Positions 21,647 to 29,501 of a DNA stretch of 30,014 bases are shown one piece after another. This stretch comes from a virus. A program made the position numbers and the translations under genes. The stretch covers positions 1-30,014 of IMG/VR virus record IMGVR_UViG_3300023174_006034. One strand, written 5' to 3'. The notes under the pieces are model-generated. The model had not been told where the DNA came from and did no database searches. It saw only the letters and a program-made list of their open reading frames with translations. Position 1 is the stretch's first letter, and every line of letters begins with the position of its first letter.

Positions 21647-22355
21647 TTTCAGATTTAAGATTTACAGCAAACGGAAAATAGTCTTTTTTAAATATTTGAT
21701 TCAATTTATTTTCATCAGCAATGTGCTGCGAACCAAACCCTCTTGCCTTGTCTGACTCAGGAATTCTATTCTGTATTTGTAATTTACGACTTAATGCTTT
21801 CGTGTTAAATGGTGACCAACCATACCATAAAACTTTAAGTTTATCAGTATTAAAATTAGGGTAATGTCTACCAAGGGGGTACGATACCCCGGGCTTATTA
21901 TGAATTAGTCTAGGTCGTCTTGCTAGAGGATCTCTACCGTGATAATGAATACCATGATATTTTTGTTCTATAAGCGGTTTGGTGTATGAGGGTAAAATCT
22001 CTGGTTCTGCATCTACCATTATAAAACACGGTACCGTGATTTCCTGATTTGGTATACTATTCATTAAAGAATAATCGCCAACCAATAACTCGGTCGTATT
22101 AAGACAAGTCTTCCAACCTGTAACTGTACTCTCAATATCAGATACTTCATCATCAATTAGTTTTGCATCAAAGAATTGATTTCTAGAATTTACAATAGTC
22201 CAATCAGGACATATATGTCTAATAATGCTTACGGAGTTGTCAGTAGAGGCATAGTTAATCATTATACCATGATTAAAGTACTTCTTATGATGTTCTAGCC
22301 ACCAAGGAAGCAAATACTCTTCATTATAAAAATGTGAAATTATTGTCTTGTACAT
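21642..22355 (-). CDS. Glycosyltransferase (family 2/92-like)
   Basis: A 237-residue protein with a GT-A-like start: SHFYNEEYLLPWWLEHHKKY followed by GIMINYASTDNS and CPDWTIVNSRNQFFDA. This pattern is found in GT2/GT92-like enzymes. CFIMVDAEPEILP may hold a divergent metal motif. The later half (DPLARRPRLIHNKPGVSYPLG) is typical of these proteins. Start overlaps the upstream fusion gene by 16 bases. Confidence 0.75.
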   Translation of the reverse strand: MYKTIISHFYNEEYLLPWWLEHHKKYFNHGIMINYASTDNSVSIIRHICPDWTIVNSRNQFFDAKLIDDEVSDIESTVTGWKTCLNTTELLVGDYSLMNSIPNQEITVPCFIMVDAEPEILPSYTKPLIEQKYHGIHYHGRDPLARRPRLIHNKPGVSYPLGRHYPNFNTDKLKVLWYGWSPFNTKALSRKLQIQNRIPESDKARGFGSQHIADENKLNQIFKKDYFPFAVNLKSEI

Positions 22356-24247
22356 ACTACTTCAGGAAAGTATTTTAAGAAGTTAATTTTATTAGATTTA
22401 CGGGAAAGAACTTTAGATTTAATCTCATCAAAGAAGTTCCACGCCAAAGGTACAACGCAAATTTCACCCTCTTCATCAAACAAAGTATCGGGAGGTAGAA
22501 TTGGTATTTTAGAGCCTGGACTAAACATACGGTGCTTCAAAGGATTATCATCTACAATATAGTCTAAATTAAACTTAGAGAAGTTAAGAAAGGTATTACC
22601 CTTGGCAGCTGCCCCGTACCCGATAACTTTAATACCTTGTTTTTGCAATGCTTCCACCATTGCTTTTGTTTCTTTAGCAATACGTATACAGTTATTTGCA
22701 TACTTAAGCATGATACGGTAGGTAAGTGTTTGTTCTTCTGCAATAAACTTTTCAGATTGATCAGGTAAGTTTTTAGATAACACAAATACAAAACTCGTAC
22801 CGTGAATAGGTGTACGGGTTACGTCAATAACATTTAGCCCTGCTCGGTGAGCTAGTGCGCAAAAAGATTTAACACTGAAGAAAGAAATATGTTCATGGTA
22901 AATAGTATCAAACTGATTATTTGCTACCATATCTGCTTGTGATGTCTGAATAAAAATACAACCATTTGTATCCAGAGCATCTTTACAAGATTCTAAGAAC
23001 TCTTTAGGGTATGAATTGTGAGCAAATACGTTTTGTGCAGTAATGATATCAAACTTTGTATCAAACTGTTTAGCAGATGTAAAGTAATCACATACAATAG
23101 AATGCTTCTTAGAGCTTTCAGGGTATAAGTTTTCAGCTGGATCAATACCGTATGTAATAAAACCTTTCTCTTTATAAGAGTCAAGTTGAGTACCATCGTT
23201 ACACGCGATATCGAGTACCTTTTTACCTTCTGTATATTTACGCGTAAAGTCTACAAACCAATCAAAGTAATCCTTCAACGTCTTTGTTGTACCGCTTACA
23301 TAGAGGTAGTGTTTGAATAGTTTATCAGGGTCGACGACATGCGTTAACTGAATATGGGTACAATCCATACAGTAGTTAATACCTAGAGGGTAACTGTACT
23401 CTTTTTTATCAACGGTTTCAAGATAGCTATTAGCCAGGGGCTGGTTGTTAAGGTTTAAAATGTCTTCTAAGTTAGTACCACCACAGCAAAGACAATTTGT
23501 TAACTTTTTGTAGCTACTGTAATCTAAAGAAAGAATATCTCTTAACTCAGCCTTTGATACATCACTCCAGCGTCTATGCGACCCCGCGACATAATGAACA
23601 CCCATCATCTCACCGTCACTATTTTTAAAATAACAGTTACCATAACTAGTGGCATCCGTCTTCCAATTTTCAGACAAGATATTATTTTCAAAAATATGTT
23701 TACGAATTCGGTATCCTACTTCAACATATCCTGTAGAACGATTTTCGCTCACCTCTAGTTCAGTAATAATCCAAGAATGTGACTTAGCTAACTCTGCATC
23801 ATAATATGCTCCGAAGCAGACAGGAATATTTTTAAACGCTTCAGGATTCTTTTCTACCCAGCTCTTTGTATCTTTGCCATCGTTATATTCGGTACCAATA
23901 GCTTTGTACCCTTCTTTAAACTTTTTATATACGTAATCGTGAATATTTTTATTAAGAATAAAGTAGTCTGAGTCAATGATACCAACAATATCTGACTTAA
24001 CATATTTCAAGCCTTCATTAATAGCCTTACCGTGGGAAAGACCATCAAATGTTGGTACACTTTCACATTTTACAAAGTGATCTATAATAGAATCTAAGCA
24101 TGCACCCGTAGTCTGCTTTTCACCATCCGGTGTATTGTCTACAACGATTAAATTATAATCTTTATGTGGAAAAAGGCGTTTAAAATTCTCTATTTGCAAT
24201 TCTAGCAAATCATAATTTTTATAGATAACAATTATGTAATCAATCAT
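22340..24247 (-). CDS. Fused glycosyltransferase and sugar C-methyltransferase
   Basis: A 635-residue two-part protein. Residues 1-235 form a GT-A-like glycosyltransferase (DYIIVIYKNYDLLELQIENF, LIVVDNTPDGE, VGIIDSDYFIL). Residues 250-300 carry a zinc-binding pattern (CLCCGGTNL and YCMDCTHIQL). Residues 340-450 are a Rossmann methyltransferase with SAM motif VLDIACNDGTQLD. The rest (VIGYGAAAKGNTFLN, YIVDDNPLKHRMFSPGSKIP) matches the C-terminal domain of NDP-sugar C-methyltransferases. So one protein may both methylate and transfer a sugar (inference). It overlaps the neighbouring epimerase by 8 bases. Confidence 0.85.
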   Translation of the reverse strand: MIDYIIVIYKNYDLLELQIENFKRLFPHKDYNLIVVDNTPDGEKQTTGACLDSIIDHFVKCESVPTFDGLSHGKAINEGLKYVKSDIVGIIDSDYFILNKNIHDYVYKKFKEGYKAIGTEYNDGKDTKSWVEKNPEAFKNIPVCFGAYYDAELAKSHSWIITELEVSENRSTGYVEVGYRIRKHIFENNILSENWKTDATSYGNCYFKNSDGEMMGVHYVAGSHRRWSDVSKAELRDILSLDYSSYKKLTNCLCCGGTNLEDILNLNNQPLANSYLETVDKKEYSYPLGINYCMDCTHIQLTHVVDPDKLFKHYLYVSGTTKTLKDYFDWFVDFTRKYTEGKKVLDIACNDGTQLDSYKEKGFITYGIDPAENLYPESSKKHSIVCDYFTSAKQFDTKFDIITAQNVFAHNSYPKEFLESCKDALDTNGCIFIQTSQADMVANNQFDTIYHEHISFFSVKSFCALAHRAGLNVIDVTRTPIHGTSFVFVLSKNLPDQSEKFIAEEQTLTYRIMLKYANNCIRIAKETKAMVEALQKQGIKVIGYGAAAKGNTFLNFSKFNLDYIVDDNPLKHRMFSPGSKIPILPPDTLFDEEGEICVVPLAWNFFDEIKSKVLSRKSNKINFLKYFPEVVCTRQ

Positions 24248-25124
24248 ATTGGAAATATTCGTTTCTAATTACTACTTTAGGGTTTCTGTTTTTATAACAA
24301 TCAATAACACTCTCAACAACAGAGTGGATATTATCTTCATATGTAAACATATTCAGCACTTTAAATTTAGTATTATCAATAGCAAAATTATATGTACCTG
24401 ATGTATTCCCGTTATCAATAATATCTACTTTTGTATGCTCATTAACTATCTTACAAATATCTTCAACTGTTGAATTAAAATTTGCAAGATTAAAGATATT
24501 TGAATGAGTATTTTGTATAATTATCGATTCAACAGCCCTTGATAAATCTCTTACTGAAAGTATAGGTCGCTTAATATGTTTATTTGTAATAGTAATATGA
24601 CCTTCTGTAATAGCTGAATACACCATAGAGTTAATCATTAGATCTCTTCGAATGACTGGTGAATTACCATTGACAGTACCAAATCGAAGACCTACTAGCT
24701 TTCTACCTTCAGACATATGCTTCATTGCCAATAAGTCTAAACTTACTTTTGTAAGATCGTAATTGTTTACAAAATCAACACTAATTTCATTTTCAATATA
24801 CAGACGTTTAACATCATTAGCACCGTACACCGATGCACTACTAGCGTATATAATAGTTTGCTTATTATCTGTTTTTTCAACTAGATTTTTAAAATTTCGT
24901 ACATTGTTTTTCCAAGGTGAATCTAACGGACCATTACAACACTGAACACTTGAATGACCAGCTAATAATACAATGTGAGAGAATTGAAGAAGGAATTCTC
25001 TCCCTAAAATATTATAATCTTGTTTCCTATTACCGAAGGTTTGAACATCTAGACCTTGACTAATTAGATGGTTATTAAGATAAGTACCAATGTACCCCTC
25101 ACCACCGATAATTAAAATTTTCAT
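24240..25124 (-). CDS. NAD-dependent sugar epimerase/dehydratase
   Basis: A 294-residue extended SDR enzyme. Rossmann motif IIGGEGYIGTYL is at the N-terminus; VLLAGHSSV, IYASSASVYGAND and the catalytic YDLTK (Tyr-x-x-x-Lys) follow. GLRFGTVNG and RPILSVRDLSRAVE fit nucleotide-sugar enzymes. Length is usual for the family. Coupled by ATGA to the aminotransferase. The substrate is likely an NDP-hexose that becomes an amino sugar through the neighbour (inference). Confidence 0.86.
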   Translation of the reverse strand: MKILIIGGEGYIGTYLNNHLISQGLDVQTFGNRKQDYNILGREFLLQFSHIVLLAGHSSVQCCNGPLDSPWKNNVRNFKNLVEKTDNKQTIIYASSASVYGANDVKRLYIENEISVDFVNNYDLTKVSLDLLAMKHMSEGRKLVGLRFGTVNGNSPVIRRDLMINSMVYSAITEGHITITNKHIKRPILSVRDLSRAVESIIIQNTHSNIFNLANFNSTVEDICKIVNEHTKVDIIDNGNTSGTYNFAIDNTKFKVLNMFTYEDNIHSVVESVIDCYKNRNPKVVIRNEYFQYD

Positions 25125-26200
25125 ATTCCAGTATACTCATTTAATACTTTGATTATATGCTCTTGCTCAAACATAGTCAACCACCACCCGTTAGGAATGC
25201 AGATCTGAGTTTCAGTAAACGATGTCACACCGGGTAGAGCACCCTCTCGGAATTGAGATATACTGCTGTACATATCATTACGGAAGTGAACTGGGCTAGC
25301 TGCAATACCGTTGTTCTCTAAGTACTTTGTAAAATGATCCTTTAATCCTGCTTTTACATGCAAACTGAATAGCCAATAGGAACACGTCTCGTCCCATTCA
25401 GGTAAAGTAAGTAAAGGGTTATTTACTTTTGTAATATAGTCTTTTGAGTTGCGTCTACTGCAAGCAACAGAAAAATCAGCTTTACCTATATTAGATAGCC
25501 CAATAGAGGCATTGATATCATTCATATGATATTTAAACCCAACTTTGGTAATATCTTGTGTACATCGGAATGATTCGTTTTTTGTTCTATCTAAGCCATA
25601 CCAGCGAAGTGTACGGGCTTCATTTTCCATTTCAGATGGGCAAACTAAAACTCCTCCATCACCGGTAGTCAGAAACTTAATAGCCTGGAAGCTATAACAA
25701 ATATAATCTCCACGTTCAGTATCACCTACACCAAAAACATCCCAGGTGTGAGCAGCATCTTCGATTACTGGTACACCAAATGCTTTAAGTGCTTTATAAT
25801 CACAAATCTTCCCAGCCCAGTTAACAGCCAGAATGGCTTTAGTTTTTTCGTTGACTAGTTTACCAACAGATACAGGATCGATAAGACCGGTCAGAGGATC
25901 GATATCAGCCCAGCGCAGTCTAGCGCCTCGATGAATCGCACCTACGTTAGATGCAAAACAGGTCTGAGGTGTAGCAATAACTTCATCGCCTGGTTTAATA
26001 TTTAATAGATCTAAAGATAGATCAATAGCCGCAGTACAAGAATTTACTGTAACAGGTCTTGTCTTAGATTTTAAAACACGCCACAAAACATCTTCAAATT
26101 CCTCTACAACAGGCCCCTGCCCGATAAAGCCTGAAGCTAGAACAGCGGAAACTTTTTCTGCTGCATGATCAGACATCGCAACTTTAAATAACGGAATCAT
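25121..26200 (-). CDS. DegT/DnrJ/EryC1 sugar aminotransferase
   Basis: A 359-residue PLP enzyme that aminates keto-sugars. The N-terminal IPLFKVAMS and GFIGQGPVVEEFE start is typical; VNSCTAAIDLSLDLL and VIATPQTCFASN follow. VIEDAAHTWDVFG holds the PLP Asp, and YSFQAIKFLTTGDGGVL has the PLP-binding Lys. Nearly full length for the family. With the epimerase and GNAT, it suggests an N-acetylated dideoxy amino sugar. Start overlaps the GNAT gene by 17 bases. Confidence 0.9.
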   Translation of the reverse strand: MIPLFKVAMSDHAAEKVSAVLASGFIGQGPVVEEFEDVLWRVLKSKTRPVTVNSCTAAIDLSLDLLNIKPGDEVIATPQTCFASNVGAIHRGARLRWADIDPLTGLIDPVSVGKLVNEKTKAILAVNWAGKICDYKALKAFGVPVIEDAAHTWDVFGVGDTERGDYICYSFQAIKFLTTGDGGVLVCPSEMENEARTLRWYGLDRTKNESFRCTQDITKVGFKYHMNDINASIGLSNIGKADFSVACSRRNSKDYITKVNNPLLTLPEWDETCSYWLFSLHVKAGLKDHFTKYLENNGIAASPVHFRNDMYSSISQFREGALPGVTSFTETQICIPNGWWLTMFEQEHIIKVLNEYTGI

Positions 26201-26648
26201 ATTGATACTCCATGTAAAATATTTTATCTGTTTCGCCTGTTACTTTAAAGTTAAGGCCTTCGTAAGTTTTAAATGCTCGTGTATTGGTTTTTAATACTTC
26301 AAGCCTAATAGGTAATGATTTATGACATTGATCAACCAAAAATTTAAAAATAATTTTACCTAATCCCTTATCCCTATAATCAGGAACAAGACCCCCAGTT
26401 AAAAGAAATTCATTTTCATTTTTATGAACAACACCAAAACCAGCATCAACAATACATACACCGTACTCGACAGCATAAGCAATGTATAGATCATATTTAC
26501 GAAACGCAGTCTTGAACCATTCATCCTGCTGTTCAGGTGTAATGAACTCTGTACTACGTGTCATATACTCACGACATTGATTACGAACTACGCGAAGATT
26601 CTCAGCCTCAGCAGGCGTTGTAACTCTCTTAAAAACTAATTGTGTCAT
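26184..26648 (-). CDS. GNAT acetyltransferase
   Basis: A 154-residue GNAT-fold N-acetyltransferase. The acetyl-CoA motif LTGGLVPDYRDKGLGKIIFK (R-x-x-G-x-G type) is at about residues 82-101, and the C-terminal IRLEVLKTNTRAFKTYEGLNF is typical. It may acetylate the amino sugar made by the adjacent aminotransferase (inference). Coupled by ATGA to the upstream glycosyltransferase. Confidence 0.85.
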   Translation of the reverse strand: MTQLVFKRVTTPAEAENLRVVRNQCREYMTRSTEFITPEQQDEWFKTAFRKYDLYIAYAVEYGVCIVDAGFGVVHKNENEFLLTGGLVPDYRDKGLGKIIFKFLVDQCHKSLPIRLEVLKTNTRAFKTYEGLNFKVTGETDKIFYMEYQYDSVI

Positions 26649-27592
26649 AGAAACACCTCTTTAAATTTATGCATAACAGGGGTAGGTTTATACTGCTCAA
26701 CCCGCTTAGTCCAGTCTTCTTTGAAGTCCGAAAGGTTATGCAGTAGGTAATTTAAATCATCAGCATCATTATATAATAACCCGCTATCTTTTAACATATC
26801 TAAATGATTTAAATCATGACCATCATTCCATGCAAGGACCGGTTTATTTAAAGATAAGAACTCTGCAATTGATAATCCAAAACTCTCACCTCGTTGTCTT
26901 GCATGTATCATTGCATCACATGTATTAATAAATTTAGCTTTTTTATGCGGGCTATGGAACTCGTTTATAAACCGAACATTAGGATGAGAAATAAAAGGTT
27001 CCGTACCCGCAAAAAGGAATACAAATTTATCATTATCTGTAACCAAGCGTTTAATATATTCTTTTACAAACGGAATATCAAATGTATAGTAACCACCAAT
27101 ACGACCAATAACAATTTGATCATCTCTAATGCTAAAAGCACTACGATAGTTTTCCGTTGTGTCAGGTAATTGTACTATATGGGGTACAAAAGGAATTTCA
27201 CCACCAGACATCTTTTGTGATAACCAATCACTAATGTATGCGTACCGGTCACCGTGAGGTTCCTTAAACTGAAACACAGCATGAACAGTCGTCTTACAAT
27301 TTGTAGGCAATTCTTCTTTACGACCTGAGTTAATAAAGTACGCTAGGTCAATATGAAGATTATCAATCTTCTTTTCTAAGTCACCAGCCCGATAACCTAC
27401 AACTTTAAACTCTTTCTCTAGTTCATCAATAACAGCCGGTTCGTTGCCCATGTCTCTTTCTGGTCCGATAGTTTTGCAATATGTAATAATGCTTTCATTA
27501 CCAAGAATCTCTTGATTGTATCTTGCATAATCGGTAATGGCTACAGTTGTACCTCTGTAGTTAATTGTATTAGCGTGAAATAATATTTTCAT
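26645..27592 (-). CDS. GT4-type glycosyltransferase
   Basis: A 315-residue GT-B-fold enzyme. The N-terminal Rossmann lobe begins MKILFHANTINYRGTTVAIT; the second lobe has VIGRIGGYYTFD, FVFLFAGTEP and the nucleotide-sugar motif RGESFGLSIAEFLSLNKPV (E-x7-E region) near residue 240. Slightly short. Coupled to both neighbours by ATGA overlaps. Confidence 0.8.
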   Translation of the reverse strand: MKILFHANTINYRGTTVAITDYARYNQEILGNESIITYCKTIGPERDMGNEPAVIDELEKEFKVVGYRAGDLEKKIDNLHIDLAYFINSGRKEELPTNCKTTVHAVFQFKEPHGDRYAYISDWLSQKMSGGEIPFVPHIVQLPDTTENYRSAFSIRDDQIVIGRIGGYYTFDIPFVKEYIKRLVTDNDKFVFLFAGTEPFISHPNVRFINEFHSPHKKAKFINTCDAMIHARQRGESFGLSIAEFLSLNKPVLAWNDGHDLNHLDMLKDSGLLYNDADDLNYLLHNLSDFKEDWTKRVEQYKPTPVMHKFKEVFL

Positions 27593-28254
27593 AATTTAAA
27601 TGTAGTAGCAGAAGTAAAGGACTCAGTTGTAAATTTGTCTTTAATAACCTGATCACAACGTTTAACAAACATCTCAATATTTTCTGCCATTCTGGATTGA
27701 TAAAGATGGTATATCGAATTATCGAATACCGTACCGATACCATAATACCCAAGATTACTCAAAGGCCAGATACCTTCAGAGGATGGCTTCTCAAAGTACG
27801 TAGGCATCAATGCACGATACTTCATATCTCTTTCTTCAGCCATGTAGCAAATTTCTTCTGCGGTATCTGACCTACGTGTTTCGGTAAAGGAGGGTCGATC
27901 TAGCTTATCATATGCTTTCTTAGAGATTGCATAGAAGGCAGGTGCGGCGTAGATATGAGATTTAGGGGGGATGTGGTTTGAGACTTGAGCAATACCGACA
28001 AATGTCTCATTCCGATTTGCATACTTAATATACTCTAAGTAGCATTTATTGAGAGGGATACAATCAGGTTCCATAAACACAATAACGTCACTTGACGAGT
28101 TATTGATTACCCACTGCATCCACATACCGTGATTATGACCATCACGGTTATCATAATTCATCGGAATACTAAAATGGTCCATGACACGTTGATGTGCTGA
28201 CAGCATATCCGTATCAACGTTATTCCAATGTAACGAATTAAACTCAACTTTCAT
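27589..28254 (-). CDS. Putative GT-A glycosyltransferase
   Basis: A 221-residue protein, MKVEFNSLHWNNVDTDMLSA onward. VIVFMEPDCIPLNKCYLEY resembles the D-x-D region of GT-A enzymes (EPDCIP), and IYAAPAFYAISKKAYDKL fits the acceptor half; the usual N-terminal nucleotide-binding strand appears shortened. The first gene of the long sugar operon, with AGGAG before the ATG and promoter-like elements at 28274 and 28315. Confidence 0.6.
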   Translation of the reverse strand: MKVEFNSLHWNNVDTDMLSAHQRVMDHFSIPMNYDNRDGHNHGMWMQWVINNSSSDVIVFMEPDCIPLNKCYLEYIKYANRNETFVGIAQVSNHIPPKSHIYAAPAFYAISKKAYDKLDRPSFTETRRSDTAEEICYMAEERDMKYRALMPTYFEKPSSEGIWPLSNLGYYGIGTVFDNSIYHLYQSRMAENIEMFVKRCDQVIKDKFTTESFTSATTFKL

Positions 28255-28273
28255 ATCACACTCCTATCATATA

Positions 28274-28279
28274 ATTATA
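28274..28279 (-). promoter_or_regulatory. Possible -10 element before the sugar operon
   Basis: Minus-strand TATAAT just before the ribosome site of the first sugar gene, with no clear -35. It resembles the TATAAT words before uvsX and gp45. Confidence 0.3.
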
Positions 28280-28293
28280 ATATAGACAAAGAA

Positions 28294-28315
28294 AAACCGC
28301 CACTGAGGACGGTTT
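28294..28315 (-). terminator. Rho-independent terminator after the tRNA cluster
   Basis: On the minus strand AAACCGTC pairs with GGCGGTTT (8 base pairs, one G-U) around a 6-base loop, followed by a T-run. It ends leftward transcription from the tRNA genes. Its 5' arm begins one base after the late-promoter word. Confidence 0.8.
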
Positions 28316-28322
28316 ATTTATA
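28315..28322 (-). promoter_or_regulatory. T4-type late promoter for the sugar operon
   Basis: Exact TATAAATA on the minus strand. The expected start near 28309 lies inside the 5' arm of the terminator at 28294-28315, so late transcripts would lack most of that arm. It drives the operon from 28254 leftward. Confidence 0.6.
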
Positions 28323-28332
28323 CCACAAAAAA

Positions 28333-28409
28333 TGGTGCGAGTGACGGGACTCGAACCCGCAGATTATGGATTTTAAGTCCACTGCCTATACCAATTCGGC
28401 TACACTCAC
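28333..28409 (-). tRNA. tRNA-Leu (UAA), short variable loop
   Basis: A 77-nt cloverleaf with encoded CCA; acceptor GTGAGTG/CACTCGC (one G-U), anticodon stem GTGGA/TCCAT with loop CTTAAAA (UAA), T-arm GCGGG-TTCGAGT-CCCGT. The variable region is only 5 nt (AATCT), although leucine tRNAs usually have a long variable arm. Confidence 0.85.
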
Positions 28410-28415
28410 ATTAAA

Positions 28416-28490
28416 TGGTCCGGCGTACAGGAATCGAACCTGTATTGATAGCTTAGAAGGCTACTGTTCTTTCCATTGAACTAACGCCAG
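28416..28490 (-). tRNA. tRNA-Arg (UCU)
   Basis: A 75-nt cloverleaf with CCA: acceptor CTGGCGT/ACGCCGG, D-stem GTTC/GAAC, anticodon stem GTAGC/GCTAT with loop CTTCTAA, T-arm ACAGG-TTCGATT-CCTGT. Confidence 0.92.
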
Positions 28491-28495
28491 AAGAA

Positions 28496-28579
28496 TGGTG
28501 CCCCAGGTCGGACTCGAACCGACACGCCTTTCGACATGAGTTTCTAAGACTCACGTGGCTACCATTACACCACCGGGGC
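28496..28579 (-). tRNA. tRNA-Leu (UAG)
   Basis: An 84-nt tRNA with CCA: acceptor GCCCCGG/CTGGGGC, anticodon stem TGAGT/ACTCA with loop CTTAGAA, long variable arm and T-arm GTCGG-TTCGAGT-CCGAC. Confidence 0.92.
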
Positions 28580-28586
28580 TAAAACT

Positions 28587-29057
28587 CTAAGCTGCTAATA
28601 CTTCTTTCAACCTGTCAGCCGCGTAGCTGGCAGCAAAAGCATTTGGTTTAACCATCGGTACAACGTTACATGTACCTTTAATATAACCTACTGCCTGCTG
28701 AATTACTATACTACTATTATAACGTACATCTGGGTTAATATCAAGGTGTATCTGTACTTCTTTTTCACCAATTGAATCTACAATTTTATGGTACAGTTCC
28801 GCCACCTTATACACTTCGTTCATTAAACGCATAGACGGTTTACTAGCCTTGGCATCATAATCCACCTCGGTCTGAACCTCACCAAAAATCTTACAACCAT
28901 GGCGTCCATCTATATGTACCACGATCGCTAAAGTATAATCTGCATACCATTTATTGTTTCGTTTACATCTTTCTGAATCAGCGCCGATATAGATTTTAGT
29001 CTCCGGACCCTGCGCTTCAATGAAAGCTTTTACTTCCGCTATATCGATTTTTTTCAT
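28587..29057 (-). CDS. RNase H-like nuclease (DUF458/YkuK-like)
   Basis: A 156-residue protein starting MKKIDIAEVKAFIEAQGPET. IYIGADSERCK begins an RNase H-like fold with an acidic residue on the first strand. RLMNEVYKVAELY, VQIHLDINPDVRYNSS and AVGYIKGTCNVVPMVKPNAF match the DUF458/YkuK family, found in Bacillus and marine phages and of unclear function. ATG 29057 is used because codons upstream are tRNA sequence; AAGAAG precedes it. It lies inside the tRNA cluster. Confidence 0.82.
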   Translation of the reverse strand: MKKIDIAEVKAFIEAQGPETKIYIGADSERCKRNNKWYADYTLAIVVHIDGRHGCKIFGEVQTEVDYDAKASKPSMRLMNEVYKVAELYHKIVDSIGEKEVQIHLDINPDVRYNSSIVIQQAVGYIKGTCNVVPMVKPNAFAASYAADRLKEVLAA

Positions 29058-29072
29058 GGTACACTTCTTAAA

Positions 29073-29146
29073 TGGAGCGGGGTGCGAGAATCGAACTCGC
29101 GACTTGAACTTGGAAGGATCTAGTTTTACCACTAAACTAACCCCGC
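29073..29146 (-). tRNA. tRNA-Gly (UCC)
   Basis: A 74-nt tRNA ending TCCA (U73, usual for Gly): acceptor GCGGGGT/ACCCCGC, T-arm GCGAG-TTCGATT-CTCGC, anticodon loop CTTCCAA. The anticodon stem AGATC/GTTCA has two mismatches, so it may be weaker or fold with modifications. Confidence 0.85.
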
Positions 29147-29148
29147 AT

Positions 29149-29222
29149 TGGCATCCCGGGAGGGATTTGAACCCCCACCAACGGTTTTGGAGACCGACAT
29201 GCTGCCGTTACACTACCGAGAT
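29149..29222 (-). tRNA. tRNA-Trp (CCA)
   Basis: A 74-nt tRNA: acceptor ATCTCGG/CCGGGAT with discriminator G73 (typical of Trp) and encoded CCA; anticodon loop CTCCAAA. T-arm GGGGG-TTCAAAT-CCCTC. Confidence 0.9.
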
Positions 29223-29238
29223 GTATTCTTATTATATA

Positions 29239-29315
29239 TGGTGCGTCCTGAGAGATTCGAACTCCCAACCTCAGGTTTCGAAGACCTGCTTTCTATCCAG
29301 TTGAATTAAGGACGC
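29239..29315 (-). tRNA. tRNA-Arg (UCG)
   Basis: A 77-nt tRNA: acceptor GCGTCCT/AGGACGC, anticodon stem CAGGT/ACCTG with loop CTTCGAA, T-arm GGGAG-TTCGAAT-CTCTC, encoded CCA. Confidence 0.92.
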
Positions 29316-29319
29316 ATGT

Positions 29320-29394
29320 TGGTGGTGACAGTTGGATTCGAGCCAACGACCTGCTCCGTATGAGGAAGCTGCACTACCGCTGTGCTATGTCACC
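29320..29394 (-). tRNA. tRNA-Met (CAU), elongator type
   Basis: A 75-nt tRNA: acceptor GGTGACA/TGTCACC, anticodon stem GCTTC/GGAGC, loop CTCATAC (C at position 38 rather than A), and CCA. Positions 4 and 5 of the acceptor lack the C-G pairs expected of Ile2, so elongator Met is favoured. Confidence 0.85.
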
Positions 29395-29399
29395 GTAAA

Positions 29400-29489
29400 T
29401 GGCGGAACGACTGAGACTCGAACTCAGAAACCGGCTTTCACCGGTCGACGGATTAGCAATCCGCTCTAATACCATTATAGGACCGTTCC
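29400..29489 (-). tRNA. tRNA-Ser (GCU)
   Basis: A 90-nt tRNA with a long variable arm; acceptor GGAACGG/TCGTTCC, discriminator G73 (typical of Ser), anticodon loop TTGCTAA and CCA. Confidence 0.92.
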
Positions 29490-29501
29490 AATTATAAAAC
29501 T

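Noticed and set aside
29058-29132. N-terminal extension of the RNase H-like gene
   Set aside because: The residues FKSRVRFSHPAPF come from the tRNA-Gly region; the ATG at 29057 with AAGAAG fits better.
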